From: Paenibacillus hexagrammi
GTDB taxonomy: Bacteria; Bacillota; Bacilli; Paenibacillales; NBRC-103111
DNA length: 64,000 nt
Assembly: GCF_021513275.1 (NCBI RefSeq)
Contig: NZ_CP090978.1
Span: 6,257,001 to 6,321,000, forward strand
Reading direction: 5' to 3'
How positions within the stretch are numbered: the first letter of the stretch is position 1; each line of letters begins with the position of its first letter. Below are positions 47,232 to 55,836 of the stretch, piece by piece. Under the pieces are notes generated by a model that saw nothing but the letters and a program-made list of their open reading frames with translations, was not told the DNA's origin and made no database searches. The position numbers and the translations under genes are program-made.

Positions 47232-47717
47232 CTAGCTGCCTGTCTCTTGAATAAGTGTCTGGATTTTCTGCATGCGGATGTATTCCGACTTCTCGAGCTG
47301 AGGACGGAAGTAGGCATACAGGTAAGCTGCATCCTGAAAGGAAAGGCCGGGATAGCAGACAACCTCTTGAACGGCATGAGGGTTATCCATAATAATTTGC
47401 CATTCTCCCTCTCTTTCCGATTCAGCAACGGTCTGAAGCACCTGCCTTTTAGCGGCTGCTGAGTCACTTAGCTGCTGCCATACCGTCTCCCAGGACGGGC
47501 TGAAGGCGGCAGGCTCAGGGAACAGGTGACATGCTTTGGCTAGGAGAGCCTCGATTCGCTCCAGATCGCCGTCTTTTGCCGTCTTCAGCAGCTCGGTAAA
47601 GCTGTCCAAAAAAGGTTTAAAGCCTGAAAAGCCTTGTCTCGTAATGCCCGCTTGAAATGCCGTCAGTTCTTCTACCGTTTGCATCTTTTCAAAAGCTTCC
47701 AATAGGTTTGTTTGCAT
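47232..47717 (-). CDS. Hypothetical protein
   Basis: A 161-residue soluble, largely helical protein I do not recognise. ATG 47717 has AGGTGGG seven bases upstream, and a longer in-frame extension to 47768 is less supported. It has no TM or signal and ends VCYPGLSFQDAAYLYAYFRPQLEKSEYIRMQKIQTLIQETG. It converges with the kinase gene; the stop codons are 8 bp apart. Confidence 0.75.
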   Translation of the reverse strand: MQTNLLEAFEKMQTVEELTAFQAGITRQGFSGFKPFLDSFTELLKTAKDGDLERIEALLAKACHLFPEPAAFSPSWETVWQQLSDSAAAKRQVLQTVAESEREGEWQIIMDNPHAVQEVVCYPGLSFQDAAYLYAYFRPQLEKSEYIRMQKIQTLIQETGS

Positions 47718-47932
47718 CACAGTACCCACCTTGTTCGTAGTGAAAAGCCCCTCTCCAAAATGTAACATAAATACAGGCTATAAAAAACCTCTGACAGTTT
47801 GGTTAGTACCTCTGAAGCTTTATCAATAATTTCACTTTATATTGAGTTTATATAAAGGGAATATATTGTTCTCATCATGGGAACTAGGGTAAGCTAAACC
47901 TTAGGATTGCCGGTAGAAATGAGGCTGATGAG

Positions 47933-48610
47933 ATGGCTAACATTATGATTGTCGATGACGATCCGTTTATTCGCGAGTTGGTTCGTGTATTCATGCAAAA
48001 GGAAGGCTTCTCCATTGTGGAAGCTGCTGATGGAATAGAGGCGCTGAGTCTGCTGGAAACGGTTCAGGTAGACATGGTGATATTAGATATTATGATGCCG
48101 AACATGGACGGCTGGGAGCTTTGCAGAGAGCTTAGAAATCATTACGACTTCCCCTTGCTGATGCTTACAGCTAAAGGCGAGACATCTCAGAAGGTCAAAG
48201 GTTTTGAGCTAGGCACCGACGATTATTTGGTGAAGCCCTTCGAACCTTTGGAGTTGACGATGCGGGTGAAGGCACTGCTCAAGAGGTACAAAATCGCGGC
48301 CTCCCAGACGGTCCAGATTGGCGAGCTGATCATGAACCGCAAGACCTTTGAGGTGAGTGTGAATGGCGAAAGTATGACGCTGCCGCTCAAAGAATTCGAG
48401 CTTCTGTATAAGCTGGCGAGTTACCCGGGCAAAACCTTCTCGCGGGATCAGCTCATCGAGCAGATATGGGGATACGATTACGAGGGCAACGAACGTACAG
48501 TCGATGTGCATATTAACCGGCTTCGGGAGCGGTTTCCGGAGGAGCAGTATTCGTTCCGGATCAGCACGATCCGGGGGCTCGGCTACCGTATGGAGGTCAC
48601 GAGCTCATGA
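47933..48610 (+). CDS. OmpR/PhoB-family response regulator
   Basis: A 225-residue regulator. The receiver domain has IVDDDPFIRELVRVFMQKEGF, the phospho-Asp in MVILDIMMPNMDGW and LVKPF; the C-terminal winged helix has LPLKEFELLYKLASYPGKTFSRDQL and RTVDVHINRLRERFPEEQYSF. GAGG eight bases before ATG 47933. Its stop overlaps the start of the sensor kinase gene by ATGA. Confidence 0.95.
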   Translation: MANIMIVDDDPFIRELVRVFMQKEGFSIVEAADGIEALSLLETVQVDMVILDIMMPNMDGWELCRELRNHYDFPLLMLTAKGETSQKVKGFELGTDDYLVKPFEPLELTMRVKALLKRYKIAASQTVQIGELIMNRKTFEVSVNGESMTLPLKEFELLYKLASYPGKTFSRDQLIEQIWGYDYEGNERTVDVHINRLRERFPEEQYSFRISTIRGLGYRMEVTSS

Positions 48611-49701
48611 AGGCAAGGAGCAGAGAAGAGAGGAAGCATCGCTTTCGCAGCTTTCTGTTTGCCGCGGGCATATTTACCCTGATTATCGTGTATTGGACAG
48701 CGGTGTTCTTCGGTACGGAATGGCTATATGCGTACTTTAGGATGCAGCCGGGAGAGTGGCTCAAGCAGTTAATTAACTCGATTGGCGGCATGCTGATCTG
48801 GGGACTGACCATGGCGATACTGGGGCGGTACTTCCGCTCGCATCAAATGAGATTCTTTGAAGCCATCATCAATGTGATTCGGCGGATGTCCAAGGGAGAC
48901 TTCAATGTATCCATTGAGAACAATCCGTATAACGGACCTTTTGTTGAGCTGGTGGAGAGCATTAACGACATGGCTGTGGAGCTGGGACAGATGGAGAAAA
49001 TGCGTCAGGAGTTTATTTCGAACGTATCTCATGAAATCCAGTCGCCGCTTACCTCGATCAGCGGATTCTCGCGGGCCTTGCAAAGTGACGATATTTCACC
49101 GGAGGATCGGAAGCATTACTTGGAGATTATTGAAGCGGAGAGCAGGCGATTATCCAAGCTCAGCGATAACTTGCTGAAGCTGACGTCGCTCGAATCGCAG
49201 CAGCATCCCTTTGAGCCCGAAATCTTCCGGCTGGATAAGCAGCTTCGCCATGTCATTCTGGCCTGCGAACCGCAGTGGCAGGAGAAAGAATTGGAGCTGG
49301 ACGTTCAACTGAGTCCGGGCAGCTTGACAGGCGATGGAGAACTGCTCAGCCAAGTCTGGACGAATCTGATTTATAATGCGATTAAGTTCACCCCTGCTGG
49401 CGGAACGATCCGTGTAAGCTTGGATTTCGAGAATGAGAATCAACTTGCGGTTGTCCATATCGCGGATTCGGGAATCGGGATTGCGGAGGAAGACCAGCCT
49501 CACATCTTTGAGCGTTTTTACAAAGCGGATAAAGCGAGGCAGCGGACGCAAAGCGGCAGCGGTTTGGGGCTATCGATTGCGAAGAAAATTATTGAGATGC
49601 ACAACGGGCAGGTTACGGTGCAGAGCCGTATCGGCGAAGGGACGGTCTTCACTGTGAAGCTGCCTGTGTCTTACGACGAGCCTGCCGTGGAGACAGCATA
49701 A
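48607..49701 (+). CDS. HAMP-type sensor histidine kinase
   Basis: A 364-residue kinase with two TM helices (about 14-36 and 60-78) and a short extracytoplasmic loop, HAMP (about 85-130), DHp with ISNVSHEIQSPLTSISGFSRAL (His ~148) and an ATPase domain with NLIYNAIKFTP, DSGIGIAEED and GSGLGLSIAKKII. Sensor of the preceding OmpR-type regulator. With GGAGG ten bases before the ATG. The short sensor loop suggests it senses at or within the membrane (envelope stress, antimicrobial peptides). Confidence 0.95.
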   Translation: MKARSREERKHRFRSFLFAAGIFTLIIVYWTAVFFGTEWLYAYFRMQPGEWLKQLINSIGGMLIWGLTMAILGRYFRSHQMRFFEAIINVIRRMSKGDFNVSIENNPYNGPFVELVESINDMAVELGQMEKMRQEFISNVSHEIQSPLTSISGFSRALQSDDISPEDRKHYLEIIEAESRRLSKLSDNLLKLTSLESQQHPFEPEIFRLDKQLRHVILACEPQWQEKELELDVQLSPGSLTGDGELLSQVWTNLIYNAIKFTPAGGTIRVSLDFENENQLAVVHIADSGIGIAEEDQPHIFERFYKADKARQRTQSGSGLGLSIAKKIIEMHNGQVTVQSRIGEGTVFTVKLPVSYDEPAVETA

Positions 49702-49706
49702 TGAAT

Positions 49707-49741
49707 AGGGATCCCGCTTATCCATGATAACCGGAATCCCT
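49707..49741 (+). terminator. Terminator after the two-component system
   Basis: AGGGATCCCGCTTAT pairs with ATAACCGGAATCCCT with two mismatches and a 5-base loop; it lies just after the kinase stop. Confidence 0.75.
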
Positions 49742-50250
49742 ATGTTTCGTTGGACGTATTCAATTGTACAAAGACACTCTCCTATCAATGGCGAACTTGC
49801 GAGTTGTAATGAACGATCTTACCCCAAATGTACAACCTTTCCTCGTAGTGTCATGCATTTCCATACCCACATGCCCCGAAATTCAAAATCTTACTTTCAA
49901 TAACCTTGACTATTCGGTACTCCTTCCCTCTTTATTAGGATCAATCGGGAGGGCATGCTTCGCTAACCTGCTTCATTGGACTATCCCCTTTCCGTTCATC
50001 TACCTGTATAGTAACCTATTTTTATAAAATTGTAAATATTCAGATAATTAAAAAGGTAGTAGGAACTAGATTCTTTCAAAGCTTCTAACTAATGTCCTAG
50101 TAGAGCCTTGTAAAATTCAGGAGATAGACACCTTTACAAAAGAAAAAGTACGTGTATTTTTTGTCGAAAAATGTATAATAAGGAGATAGTTTTGAAATCA
50201 TGTCTGACTTTTTTCATAGTTTCGTACTCAAGCTGAAGTAGGTGCACCTA
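49742..50250 (+). other. Gene-free stretch before the MHYT-GGDEF-EAL gene
   Basis: No credible ORF is seen on either strand. The last 100 bases are AT-rich and hold a candidate -10 TATAAT at 50174-50179 directly after a Spo0A-like box. The rest shows nothing I can name. Confidence 0.4.
50161..50168 (+). promoter_or_regulatory. Spo0A-box-like motif
   Basis: TTGTCGAA matches the 0A box core (TGTCGAA) and is followed by AAAATG and then TATAAT. Its position next to the -10 suggests Spo0A control of the cyclic-di-GMP gene. A single match in AT-rich DNA, so only suggestive. Confidence 0.45.
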
Positions 50251-52296
50251 ATGGAAACTATTCAAGGCCATTATAATGGCTGGATTATTTTACTCTCTGT
50301 GATCATTGCCGTCATGGCCTCTTACTCAGCTTTGAACCTTGCAGGCAAAATTGTCCGTTCTAAAGGCAAGAGTCGAACTGTATGGCTATGCGCCGGATCG
50401 CTTGTCATGGGGAGCGGTGTATGGTCCATGCATTTCGTCGGTATGATGGCCTATCATCTAAATATGCCGGTAACGTATGACCCGGTCATTACGGTTATAT
50501 CTTCATTTGGTAGTATTATTGCATCCTTTATCGCCTTTCAAATTACAGCGAGGCAGCACTCAAGCCGTTCCAGATATGGAATTGGCGGGGCGGTGATGGG
50601 GTGCGGCATCGTCATTATGCACTATATGGGCATGTCGGCTATGAAGGGCGATATGGAGATGTCATACGACCCTCTTCGCTGGTCGCTGTCGGTGCTCATT
50701 GCGCTGGCTGCTTCCTACGCGGCGTTATATTTATTTCACCGTCTACGCCATGCCGCGGAATTCAGCGTAACGAAGCTTTTCTGCGCGATATTAATGGGCA
50801 TCGCGATCAGCGGCATGCACTACACAGGCATGTCAGCAGTTCGGTACACCTACACGCAGGGAACTCTCCCTCCTATGGTGATGCCCGATTCGGGACAAGG
50901 CGAGTTGTTTCTTCTGGTAGGCGTGGTCGTGGCGACCTTCTCTATGCTGGCAGTTTCGCTTGGGGCTATCTTCTTTGAGCGGCATGTTCTTGAGAGGATG
51001 GCCTACAGCGACCCTCTGACCAATCTGCCGAACAGGCACGATTTACTTCGCTACTTTGAAGAAAAGTTTAGAAACCCGCCGGGAGGCGCACTGTTCTTTA
51101 TTGATTTGGACCGCTTCAAGACGATTAACGACACACTCGGGCATGATTACGGGGATGAGCTTCTTCAGCAGGTATCGGGAAGGCTGAGAGACAGTATCAC
51201 CTCCCGCGAAACATTGTTTCGACTTGGCGGTGATGAGTTCCTCATTATCAGCAGCCAAACGGATGATCAGGAAATTCGAGCTCTTGCCGAGAATGTGCTG
51301 AAGATTGTGAAGCAGGCTTATTTTGTAGGAGAGCATGAACTGTATGTGACCGCAAGTATCGGGATCAGCTTGGCTCCGGATCACGGTACGGATAGGGTGT
51401 CTCTGCTCAAGGCAGCCGATACGGCCATGTACAGTGCAAAGCAAGCAGGGAAGAACCGTTACCGTTTCTACGATGAGCAAATGAACCGCACGCAAACGCG
51501 CAAGATGGAGCTCGAAAAGGACATGCGCAAAGCTTTGGTGCATGAGGAGTTTAAAATCGTATACCAGCCCAAATGGGATTCGAGGACAGATCGCTTGGTC
51601 GGTATGGAAGCACTGCTCCGCTGGCAGCATCCCCGATTAGGAATGATATCTCCAGCTGAATTCATCCCCATCTCGGAAGATACCGGTTTGATCGTTCCGA
51701 TCACCCGGTGGATGATCCAAGAAGTATGCTGTCAGAATAAACACTGGCATGACAGCAATGAGATGAAGGTGAGCATTTCCGTCAACATGTCCATCCGAGT
51801 GTTCGAAAGCCAGCTGCTTTATGAGATGGTGGAGCAGGCGCTGAATGTCTCCAAGCTGGAAGGCGAGCATCTTGAACTCGAGATCACAGAATCAATCGCC
51901 ATGAGCGATGTAGCCAATACGATCGAACAGCTGATCGCGCTGCGTGGACTTGGGGTCAAGGTATCCTTGGATGACTTCGGAACCGGCTATTCCTCACTAG
52001 GAAGTCTGGACCAGCTCCCCGTGGATACGCTGAAGATCGATCAGGGCTTCATTCGCAATAGTGACCAGCGATCCAAGCAGGCCATTATCAGCAACATTAT
52101 CGCCATCGCTCAGAACCTGGATCTGGACGTGGTGGCAGAAGGCGTGGAAACGCAGGAGCAAATTCAATTCTTGCGCTCCAAGGGCTGCAGCATCATGCAA
52201 GGATATTATTATGGCAAACCGATGTCGTCAGCGGATATGAGCCGTTGGTTTGAAGCGAAGCAACTCGAAGCTCACGTCCCAAGTGAGTCTATATAA
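50251..52296 (+). CDS. MHYT-GGDEF-EAL cyclic-di-GMP protein
   Basis: A 681-residue membrane protein. Residues 1-240 have seven TM helices with the MHYT pattern: WSMHFVGMMAYHL, MHYMGMSAM and MHYTGMSAV, proposed to bind copper and sense gas. The GGDEF domain has RLGGDEFLII (326-330) with intact active-site residues but no RxxD inhibition site five residues before. The EAL domain (from about 435) has EALLRW at 453 and DDFGTGYSSLGSL. Both motifs look intact, so it may make or break cyclic di-GMP. ATG 50251 (GTG 50242 is less well placed). It follows a Spo0A-like box. Confidence 0.93.
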   Translation: METIQGHYNGWIILLSVIIAVMASYSALNLAGKIVRSKGKSRTVWLCAGSLVMGSGVWSMHFVGMMAYHLNMPVTYDPVITVISSFGSIIASFIAFQITARQHSSRSRYGIGGAVMGCGIVIMHYMGMSAMKGDMEMSYDPLRWSLSVLIALAASYAALYLFHRLRHAAEFSVTKLFCAILMGIAISGMHYTGMSAVRYTYTQGTLPPMVMPDSGQGELFLLVGVVVATFSMLAVSLGAIFFERHVLERMAYSDPLTNLPNRHDLLRYFEEKFRNPPGGALFFIDLDRFKTINDTLGHDYGDELLQQVSGRLRDSITSRETLFRLGGDEFLIISSQTDDQEIRALAENVLKIVKQAYFVGEHELYVTASIGISLAPDHGTDRVSLLKAADTAMYSAKQAGKNRYRFYDEQMNRTQTRKMELEKDMRKALVHEEFKIVYQPKWDSRTDRLVGMEALLRWQHPRLGMISPAEFIPISEDTGLIVPITRWMIQEVCCQNKHWHDSNEMKVSISVNMSIRVFESQLLYEMVEQALNVSKLEGEHLELEITESIAMSDVANTIEQLIALRGLGVKVSLDDFGTGYSSLGSLDQLPVDTLKIDQGFIRNSDQRSKQAIISNIIAIAQNLDLDVVAEGVETQEQIQFLRSKGCSIMQGYYYGKPMSSADMSRWFEAKQLEAHVPSESI

Positions 52297-52298
52297 AG

Positions 52299-52351
52299 AA
52301 GGCTGTATCGGCAGATCTGTTAGTTCAGATCGAGGCCGAGCAGCCTTTTTT
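52299..52351 (+). terminator. Strong terminator after the cyclic-di-GMP gene
   Basis: AAGGCTG..TCGG.AGATCTG pairs with CAGATC..CCGA.CAGCCTT, and six Ts follow. Confidence 0.9.
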
Positions 52352-52375
52352 GTAGATATGAAAATTTAAGCAATT

Positions 52376-53275
52376 TTATCGATTCAATCGGAACAGCTTA
52401 TAGCGATGAGGGGAAATACCCTCAATTTTCTTGAAAATGCGGCTGAAATAGCTGGCATCGGCGTACCCGACATGCGCAGCGATTTCCTTTAGGGAATAAG
52501 CAGAGTTTGCAAGCAGCTCTTTCGCCCTGTTAACTCGGTAGCGGATCAAATAATCGATGGGGCTGTAACCGGTTTGGGTTTTGAACAGCTGTGATAAGTA
52601 GCCTGTACTGTAGCCTGCAAGCGCGGCTAGTGAGTCAGAGCTGAGCGGCTGCATGTAATGCTCCTCAATGTATTGAATGGTTTGGGCAACGGGATCCTCA
52701 TGCTTAACTCCACGCAGCTGCTCTTGAAGCTGAGCGAACATCTCATATATGATTTCGTAAAAAAGCTTTTTCGTATGTATTTTCTCCAGAATGCCGGGGT
52801 ACGACCAATTTTTGAGCATATGGTGAAAGGTTTCGGACAGGTATTCGGCGGATACCAAGCTTAGTTCATAATGCGATTGGGCTGGGGATTCCTCCGAGGC
52901 ATGCAAAGAGCTCGACTTTTGCATGAGGTCTGGAAGCCCTGCTTGGTACATGACGAAGAAATAGGTCAGCGGGGCCTCTGAGGCCTTCATGTGGATCATC
53001 ATGTCTTTGCCTACATGGATGATCTTGTTCGGCTGCGCGGTATAAAAGGTCTCGTTACAGCGTATATAACCTGCGCCCTGGGTGATCATGATAAAAGCGG
53101 CAGCAGGCGTTCTGTAATTTCTCACCTCTTCATCCGCTTGCAGGGTACCGCTGAACACCCCGGCTATCGTTAAAGAAGCAAGACCGGAAAATTCCAAATG
53201 TCTATGGGCTTTACGAAGATTGAGTCCTGGACAGGAAGTGGGCAGGCTGGGGCTTGTTCCTAAAGGAGATTTCAC
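52376..53275 (-). CDS. AraC-family regulator, Fur-region neighbour
   Basis: A 299-residue regulator. The start is taken as GTG 53275 (GAGG eight bases upstream), which leaves the Fur box in the promoter; an ORF to 53491 has no SD and crosses the Fur boxes. The N-terminal cupin-like ligand-binding domain (about 30-150) precedes the C-terminal two-HTH domain: YSTGYLSQLFKTQTGYSPIDYLIRYRVNRAKELLANSAYSLKEIAAHVGYADASYFSRIFKKIEGISP, in separate blocks. It resembles AraC-type siderophore regulators such as Btr; the adjacent Fur boxes and remnant siderophore operon support iron-responsive control. Confidence 0.88.
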   Translation of the reverse strand: MKSPLGTSPSLPTSCPGLNLRKAHRHLEFSGLASLTIAGVFSGTLQADEEVRNYRTPAAAFIMITQGAGYIRCNETFYTAQPNKIIHVGKDMMIHMKASEAPLTYFFVMYQAGLPDLMQKSSSLHASEESPAQSHYELSLVSAEYLSETFHHMLKNWSYPGILEKIHTKKLFYEIIYEMFAQLQEQLRGVKHEDPVAQTIQYIEEHYMQPLSSDSLAALAGYSTGYLSQLFKTQTGYSPIDYLIRYRVNRAKELLANSAYSLKEIAAHVGYADASYFSRIFKKIEGISPHRYKLFRLNR

Positions 53276-53306
53276 GTCAGATACCTCACATTCATTGTTT
53301 AATAAA

Positions 53307-53321
53307 TGATAATGATTATCA
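53307..53321. promoter_or_regulatory. Fur box 1 (araC side)
   Basis: TGATAATGATTATCA is a perfect 7-1-7 Fur box (TGATAATNATTATCA), 31 bp upstream of the AraC start. The extended GATAATGATTATCATTATC differs at one position from the classic 19-bp form. Confidence 0.92.
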
Positions 53322-53412
53322 TTATCGCAAAATAAGGGGAAGTAGTCAATCTTAACAGCAGAAAACATTGACAAAACAAGCGAGGTGCCTCTATCATAAA
53401 GAATATTGAAAG

Positions 53413-53427
53413 TGATAATCATTATCA
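53413..53427. promoter_or_regulatory. Fur box 2 (siderophore operon side)
   Basis: TGATAATCATTATCA, another perfect 7-1-7 Fur box, 24 bp before the ATG of the permease remnant. Confidence 0.92.
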
Positions 53428-53450
53428 TTAAATACAGGAGCAGCGCGCTC

Positions 53451-53704
53451 ATGCATTCAGTGGGAGGCAATTGCGGAGGTATCAGCTTCATCGGGCTTCT
53501 CGGCCCTCATCCGGCCAGAAGACTGGTCGGTGCCAGGCATTAATATTCGCTTCCGGCGGCAGGACTTGCAGGAGCGCTGCTGCTGATTGTTGCCGATACG
53601 ATAGGAAGGTGGATATTGCAGCCTTCAGAGATTCCAACCGGTATTGTAGTGGCCGTTATTGGCGCACCGTACTTCTTGTATTTGCCGGTAAAGGCTAGAG
53701 CCTA
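53451..53704 (+). pseudogene. FecCD siderophore permease remnant (C-terminal ~80 codons, in-frame stop)
   Basis: Right after the Fur box and an AGGAG SD, an ATG opens a 30-codon frame whose product runs into GGISFIGLLGPHPARRLVG, a highly conserved block of FecCD-type permeases normally about 85 residues from the C-terminus. Where family members have RH-x-Y, there is a TAA (53541-53543); after it, the frame continues LPAAGLAGALLLIVADTIGR and then IPTGIVVAVIGAPYFLYLPV and ends at 53704. So the N-terminal ~240 residues and the binding protein are missing and a nonsense codon is present; the ATPase gene follows one base later. Confidence 0.88.
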
Positions 53705-53734
53705 ATGAATAACGGAGAGAAGGAGAAGTTTACA

Positions 53735-54607
53735 ATGGACCGTTTAATGACCAAACAGCTTGATATTGCCTATGAAGACCGATTAATTGTCGAGGATTTA
53801 AACGTATCGATCCCATCCGGTAAAATTACGGCGCTAGTCGGTGCCAACGGCTCGGGTAAATCGACAATCTTAAAGACCATGGCACGGATTATGAAACCCA
53901 AGGGCGGAGGCGTGTATCTGGACGGACAGTCCATTCATCGTCAATCGACGAAGGAAGTAGCCAAACAGCTGGCTATTCTTCCACAGAATCCGACGGCGCC
54001 TGAAGGCTTGACCGTGTCCGAATTGGTAGGCTACGGCCGCTTCCCGCATCAGAAGGGCTTCGGCTCCTTAACGAAGCACGACAAGGATATCATCCAATGG
54101 GCTATTGAAGTAACGGGGATGAATATGTTCTACGATCGTCCTGTGGACCAGTTGTCCGGGGGACAACGGCAGCGGGCGTGGATTGCTATGGCGCTTGCCC
54201 AGCAGACGGATATTTTGTTCCTGGATGAGCCTACCACGTTTCTAGATATGGCTCATCAGCTTGAAGTGCTGAAGCTGCTCCAGAAGCTGAATGAGGAAGA
54301 AGGGCGCACCGTCATTATGGTCGTCCACGATCTCAATCACGCTACACGCTACGCACACCATGTGGTAGCCATCAAGAGCGGGACGGTGGTAAGCGAGGGC
54401 TCGCCTGCGGAAGTGGTAACGAAGGACGTGCTGCGTCAAGTGTTCGGCATCGAGGCCGACATCATTCCCGACCCTCGCACAGGCGTACCGCTCTGCTTGC
54501 CCTTTGAGCTGGCATCCGAGCCAAATAGCGGCGCTGCGGACAGAACCGGCAGCCGATCGGAGAATCAGCAAGCGGAGGAAGCCGGCAAAGCGCTGCAGCC
54601 TGTGTAA
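53735..54607 (+). CDS. Iron-siderophore ABC transporter ATP-binding protein (FecE/FhuC type)
   Basis: A 290-residue ATPase. ATG 53735 with AAGGAG nine bases upstream; an upstream in-frame ATG at 53705 overlaps the preceding stop. Walker A is GANGSGKST, the signature [17 protein letters not shown], Walker [17 protein letters not shown], and [16 protein letters not shown] is the H-loop region, all typical of iron-siderophore ATPases. The last ~25 residues form a polar tail. The gene is intact though its permease partner is a remnant, so it may serve other siderophore transporters, as the shared ATPases YusV/FhuC do. Confidence 0.93.
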   Translation: MDRLMTKQLDIAYEDRLIVEDLNVSIPSGKITALVGANGSGKSTILKTMARIMKPKGGGVYLDGQSIHRQSTKEVAKQLAILPQNPTAPEGLTVSELVGYGRFPHQKGFGSLTKHDKDIIQWAIEVTGMNMFYDRPVDQLSGGQRQRAWIAMALAQQTDILFLDEPTTFLDMAHQLEVLKLLQKLNEEEGRTVIMVVHDLNHATRYAHHVVAIKSGTVVSEGSPAEVVTKDVLRQVFGIEADIIPDPRTGVPLCLPFELASEPNSGAADRTGSRSENQQAEEAGKALQPV

Positions 54608-55009
54608 GCTGCGGAGTACTGCCGCGTGTGTTATCTGTAAGGAATGTGTAATGGGGGATAGAGCCCAGTAAACGGATCCTGAAAGCGCATGAATGCCACG
54701 CTCGATTTGGCAGCTGCGCTTTCTTTGCACGAAGCATTCTTAACCGCGATCCACTTCCGCTAGTTCGGGCCATCATCTTCGCTAGATCTCGACAGAGGCC
54801 AACTTTAGTAGGAGCCCGTAGTAGATTCCGAGGGAAGCCATCGCAGCTTGAACCAAAGCCAATCCGGATCCGTTTTCGATTCCGGGGCTGCTTTTGTACA
54901 AGCCGGGTGGGTGGTTCACTGCGTATAACGGTGGCAAGTGGTGAGGGGGAGCTAAGTATGTATGTAGGAAAGAGTTCAAAAAATAAAGGGAAAGAGCCTA
55001 TGAATAGGG
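54608..55009 (+). other. Region without clear gene between the siderophore ATPase and the GNAT gene
   Basis: I see no supported gene. A minus-strand open frame at 54782-54979 has no SD and a low-complexity N-terminus; its end, LGIYYGLLLKLASVEI, could be a membrane-protein relic but I cannot place it. Confidence 0.35.
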
Positions 55010-55447
55010 TTATAAAAAACGTTTCACGAAACGATACCCTGTTTCCTCAAAGCCCAACTGCTTATAAAAGTTGTGGGCTTCATCTTCCCGCTGAAAGCCG
55101 GAAACCAGCCATAGTCCCACACACTCATGCTCTACAGCCAGCTGTTCTGCATATTCCATCAGGATTCGCCCAATTCCCTTCCGCTTGGCTTCTTCGTCAA
55201 CAACAATGACAGAAACCTCTCCGTACCGGGTCACCTCTTCGAGGTTCTCGCGGATTCGAAACCCGAGAGTTCCTTGAATGCATCCGTCCTCCACACAAAC
55301 GAATAAGGAATCAAAAGGACTTGAACGGATAAAATGAAGCCTGTTTTCAATGTGTAGAGGCGCGATGACCTTGCCGGTCAATTGAGACATTAACTTGCTT
55401 ATTTCCTTGGTGTCTTCTGATACAGCTTCGCGAATGACATAATCCAT
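55010..55447 (-). CDS. GNAT-family N-acetyltransferase
   Basis: A 145-residue acetyltransferase. Features are YVIREAVSEDTKEISKLMSQL at the start, VSVIVVDEEAKRKGIGRILMEYAEQLA (the acetyl-CoA-binding loop is RKGIGR) and LGFEETGYRF near the end. ATG 55447 with AGAAGG upstream. Substrate unknown; monocistronic on the minus strand. Confidence 0.92.
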   Translation of the reverse strand: MDYVIREAVSEDTKEISKLMSQLTGKVIAPLHIENRLHFIRSSPFDSLFVCVEDGCIQGTLGFRIRENLEEVTRYGEVSVIVVDEEAKRKGIGRILMEYAEQLAVEHECVGLWLVSGFQREDEAHNFYKQLGFEETGYRFVKRFL

Positions 55448-55642
55448 GAGCAGCCTTCTTTCTTTAACAATAAATAATAGAGCAAATGATAAATGTTGCC
55501 ATAAACTGGAACATAAGTTCTATTATACAGTAAAACATCCTGAAAATGTAACTTTCTTCGCGAAATAAGAGGCTGTTCCCGAATGGATATGATAAGAGTC
55601 TGAGAGAGTGTCTACGGCAAAAAGAAATGAATATGGAGTTGG

Positions 55643-55681
55643 AAAAGGAGCTAAGCAGCAGGTATGTGCTTAGCTCCTTTT
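55643..55681. terminator. Bidirectional terminator
   Basis: AAAAGGAGCTAAGCA (55643-55657) and TGCTTAGCTCCTTTT (55667-55681) form a perfect 15-bp stem with a 9-base loop. Confidence 0.85.
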
Positions 55682-55718
55682 AGAATGCCTAGAATGTCCA
55701 TCACCCGAGATTCTAGAG

Positions 55719-55774
55719 CGCCAGAACGCCAGAACGCCAGAGCCCCAGAGCCCTAAAATCCCAAAATCCCTAGA
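55719..55774. repeat. Degenerate 8-bp tandem repeats
   Basis: CGCCAGAA twice, then CGCCAGAG, CCCCAGAG, CCCTAAAAT, CCCAAAAT and CCCTAGA. Two GATTCTAG sequences (55709-55716 and 55788-55795) flank the block as direct repeats. No spacers, so not a CRISPR. Confidence 0.7.
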
Positions 55775-55836
55775 CCCTGAAATTGGTGATTCTAGGGTAA
55801 AAATGCTCGCTGTGTAGCTTGAGGTACCTTTATAGC

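Noticed and set aside
53276-53491. Longer N-terminus for the AraC-family gene
   Set aside because: It would cross both Fur boxes, begins without an SD and has a repeated hydrophobic sequence that does not fit the cupin start.
54782-54979. Minus-strand ORF ending LGIYYGLLLKLASVEI
   Set aside because: No SD and a low-complexity start; could be a relic but gives no recognisable family.
55719-55774. Possible CRISPR or regulatory array
   Set aside because: Units of 8-9 bp without spacers, gradually degenerating.
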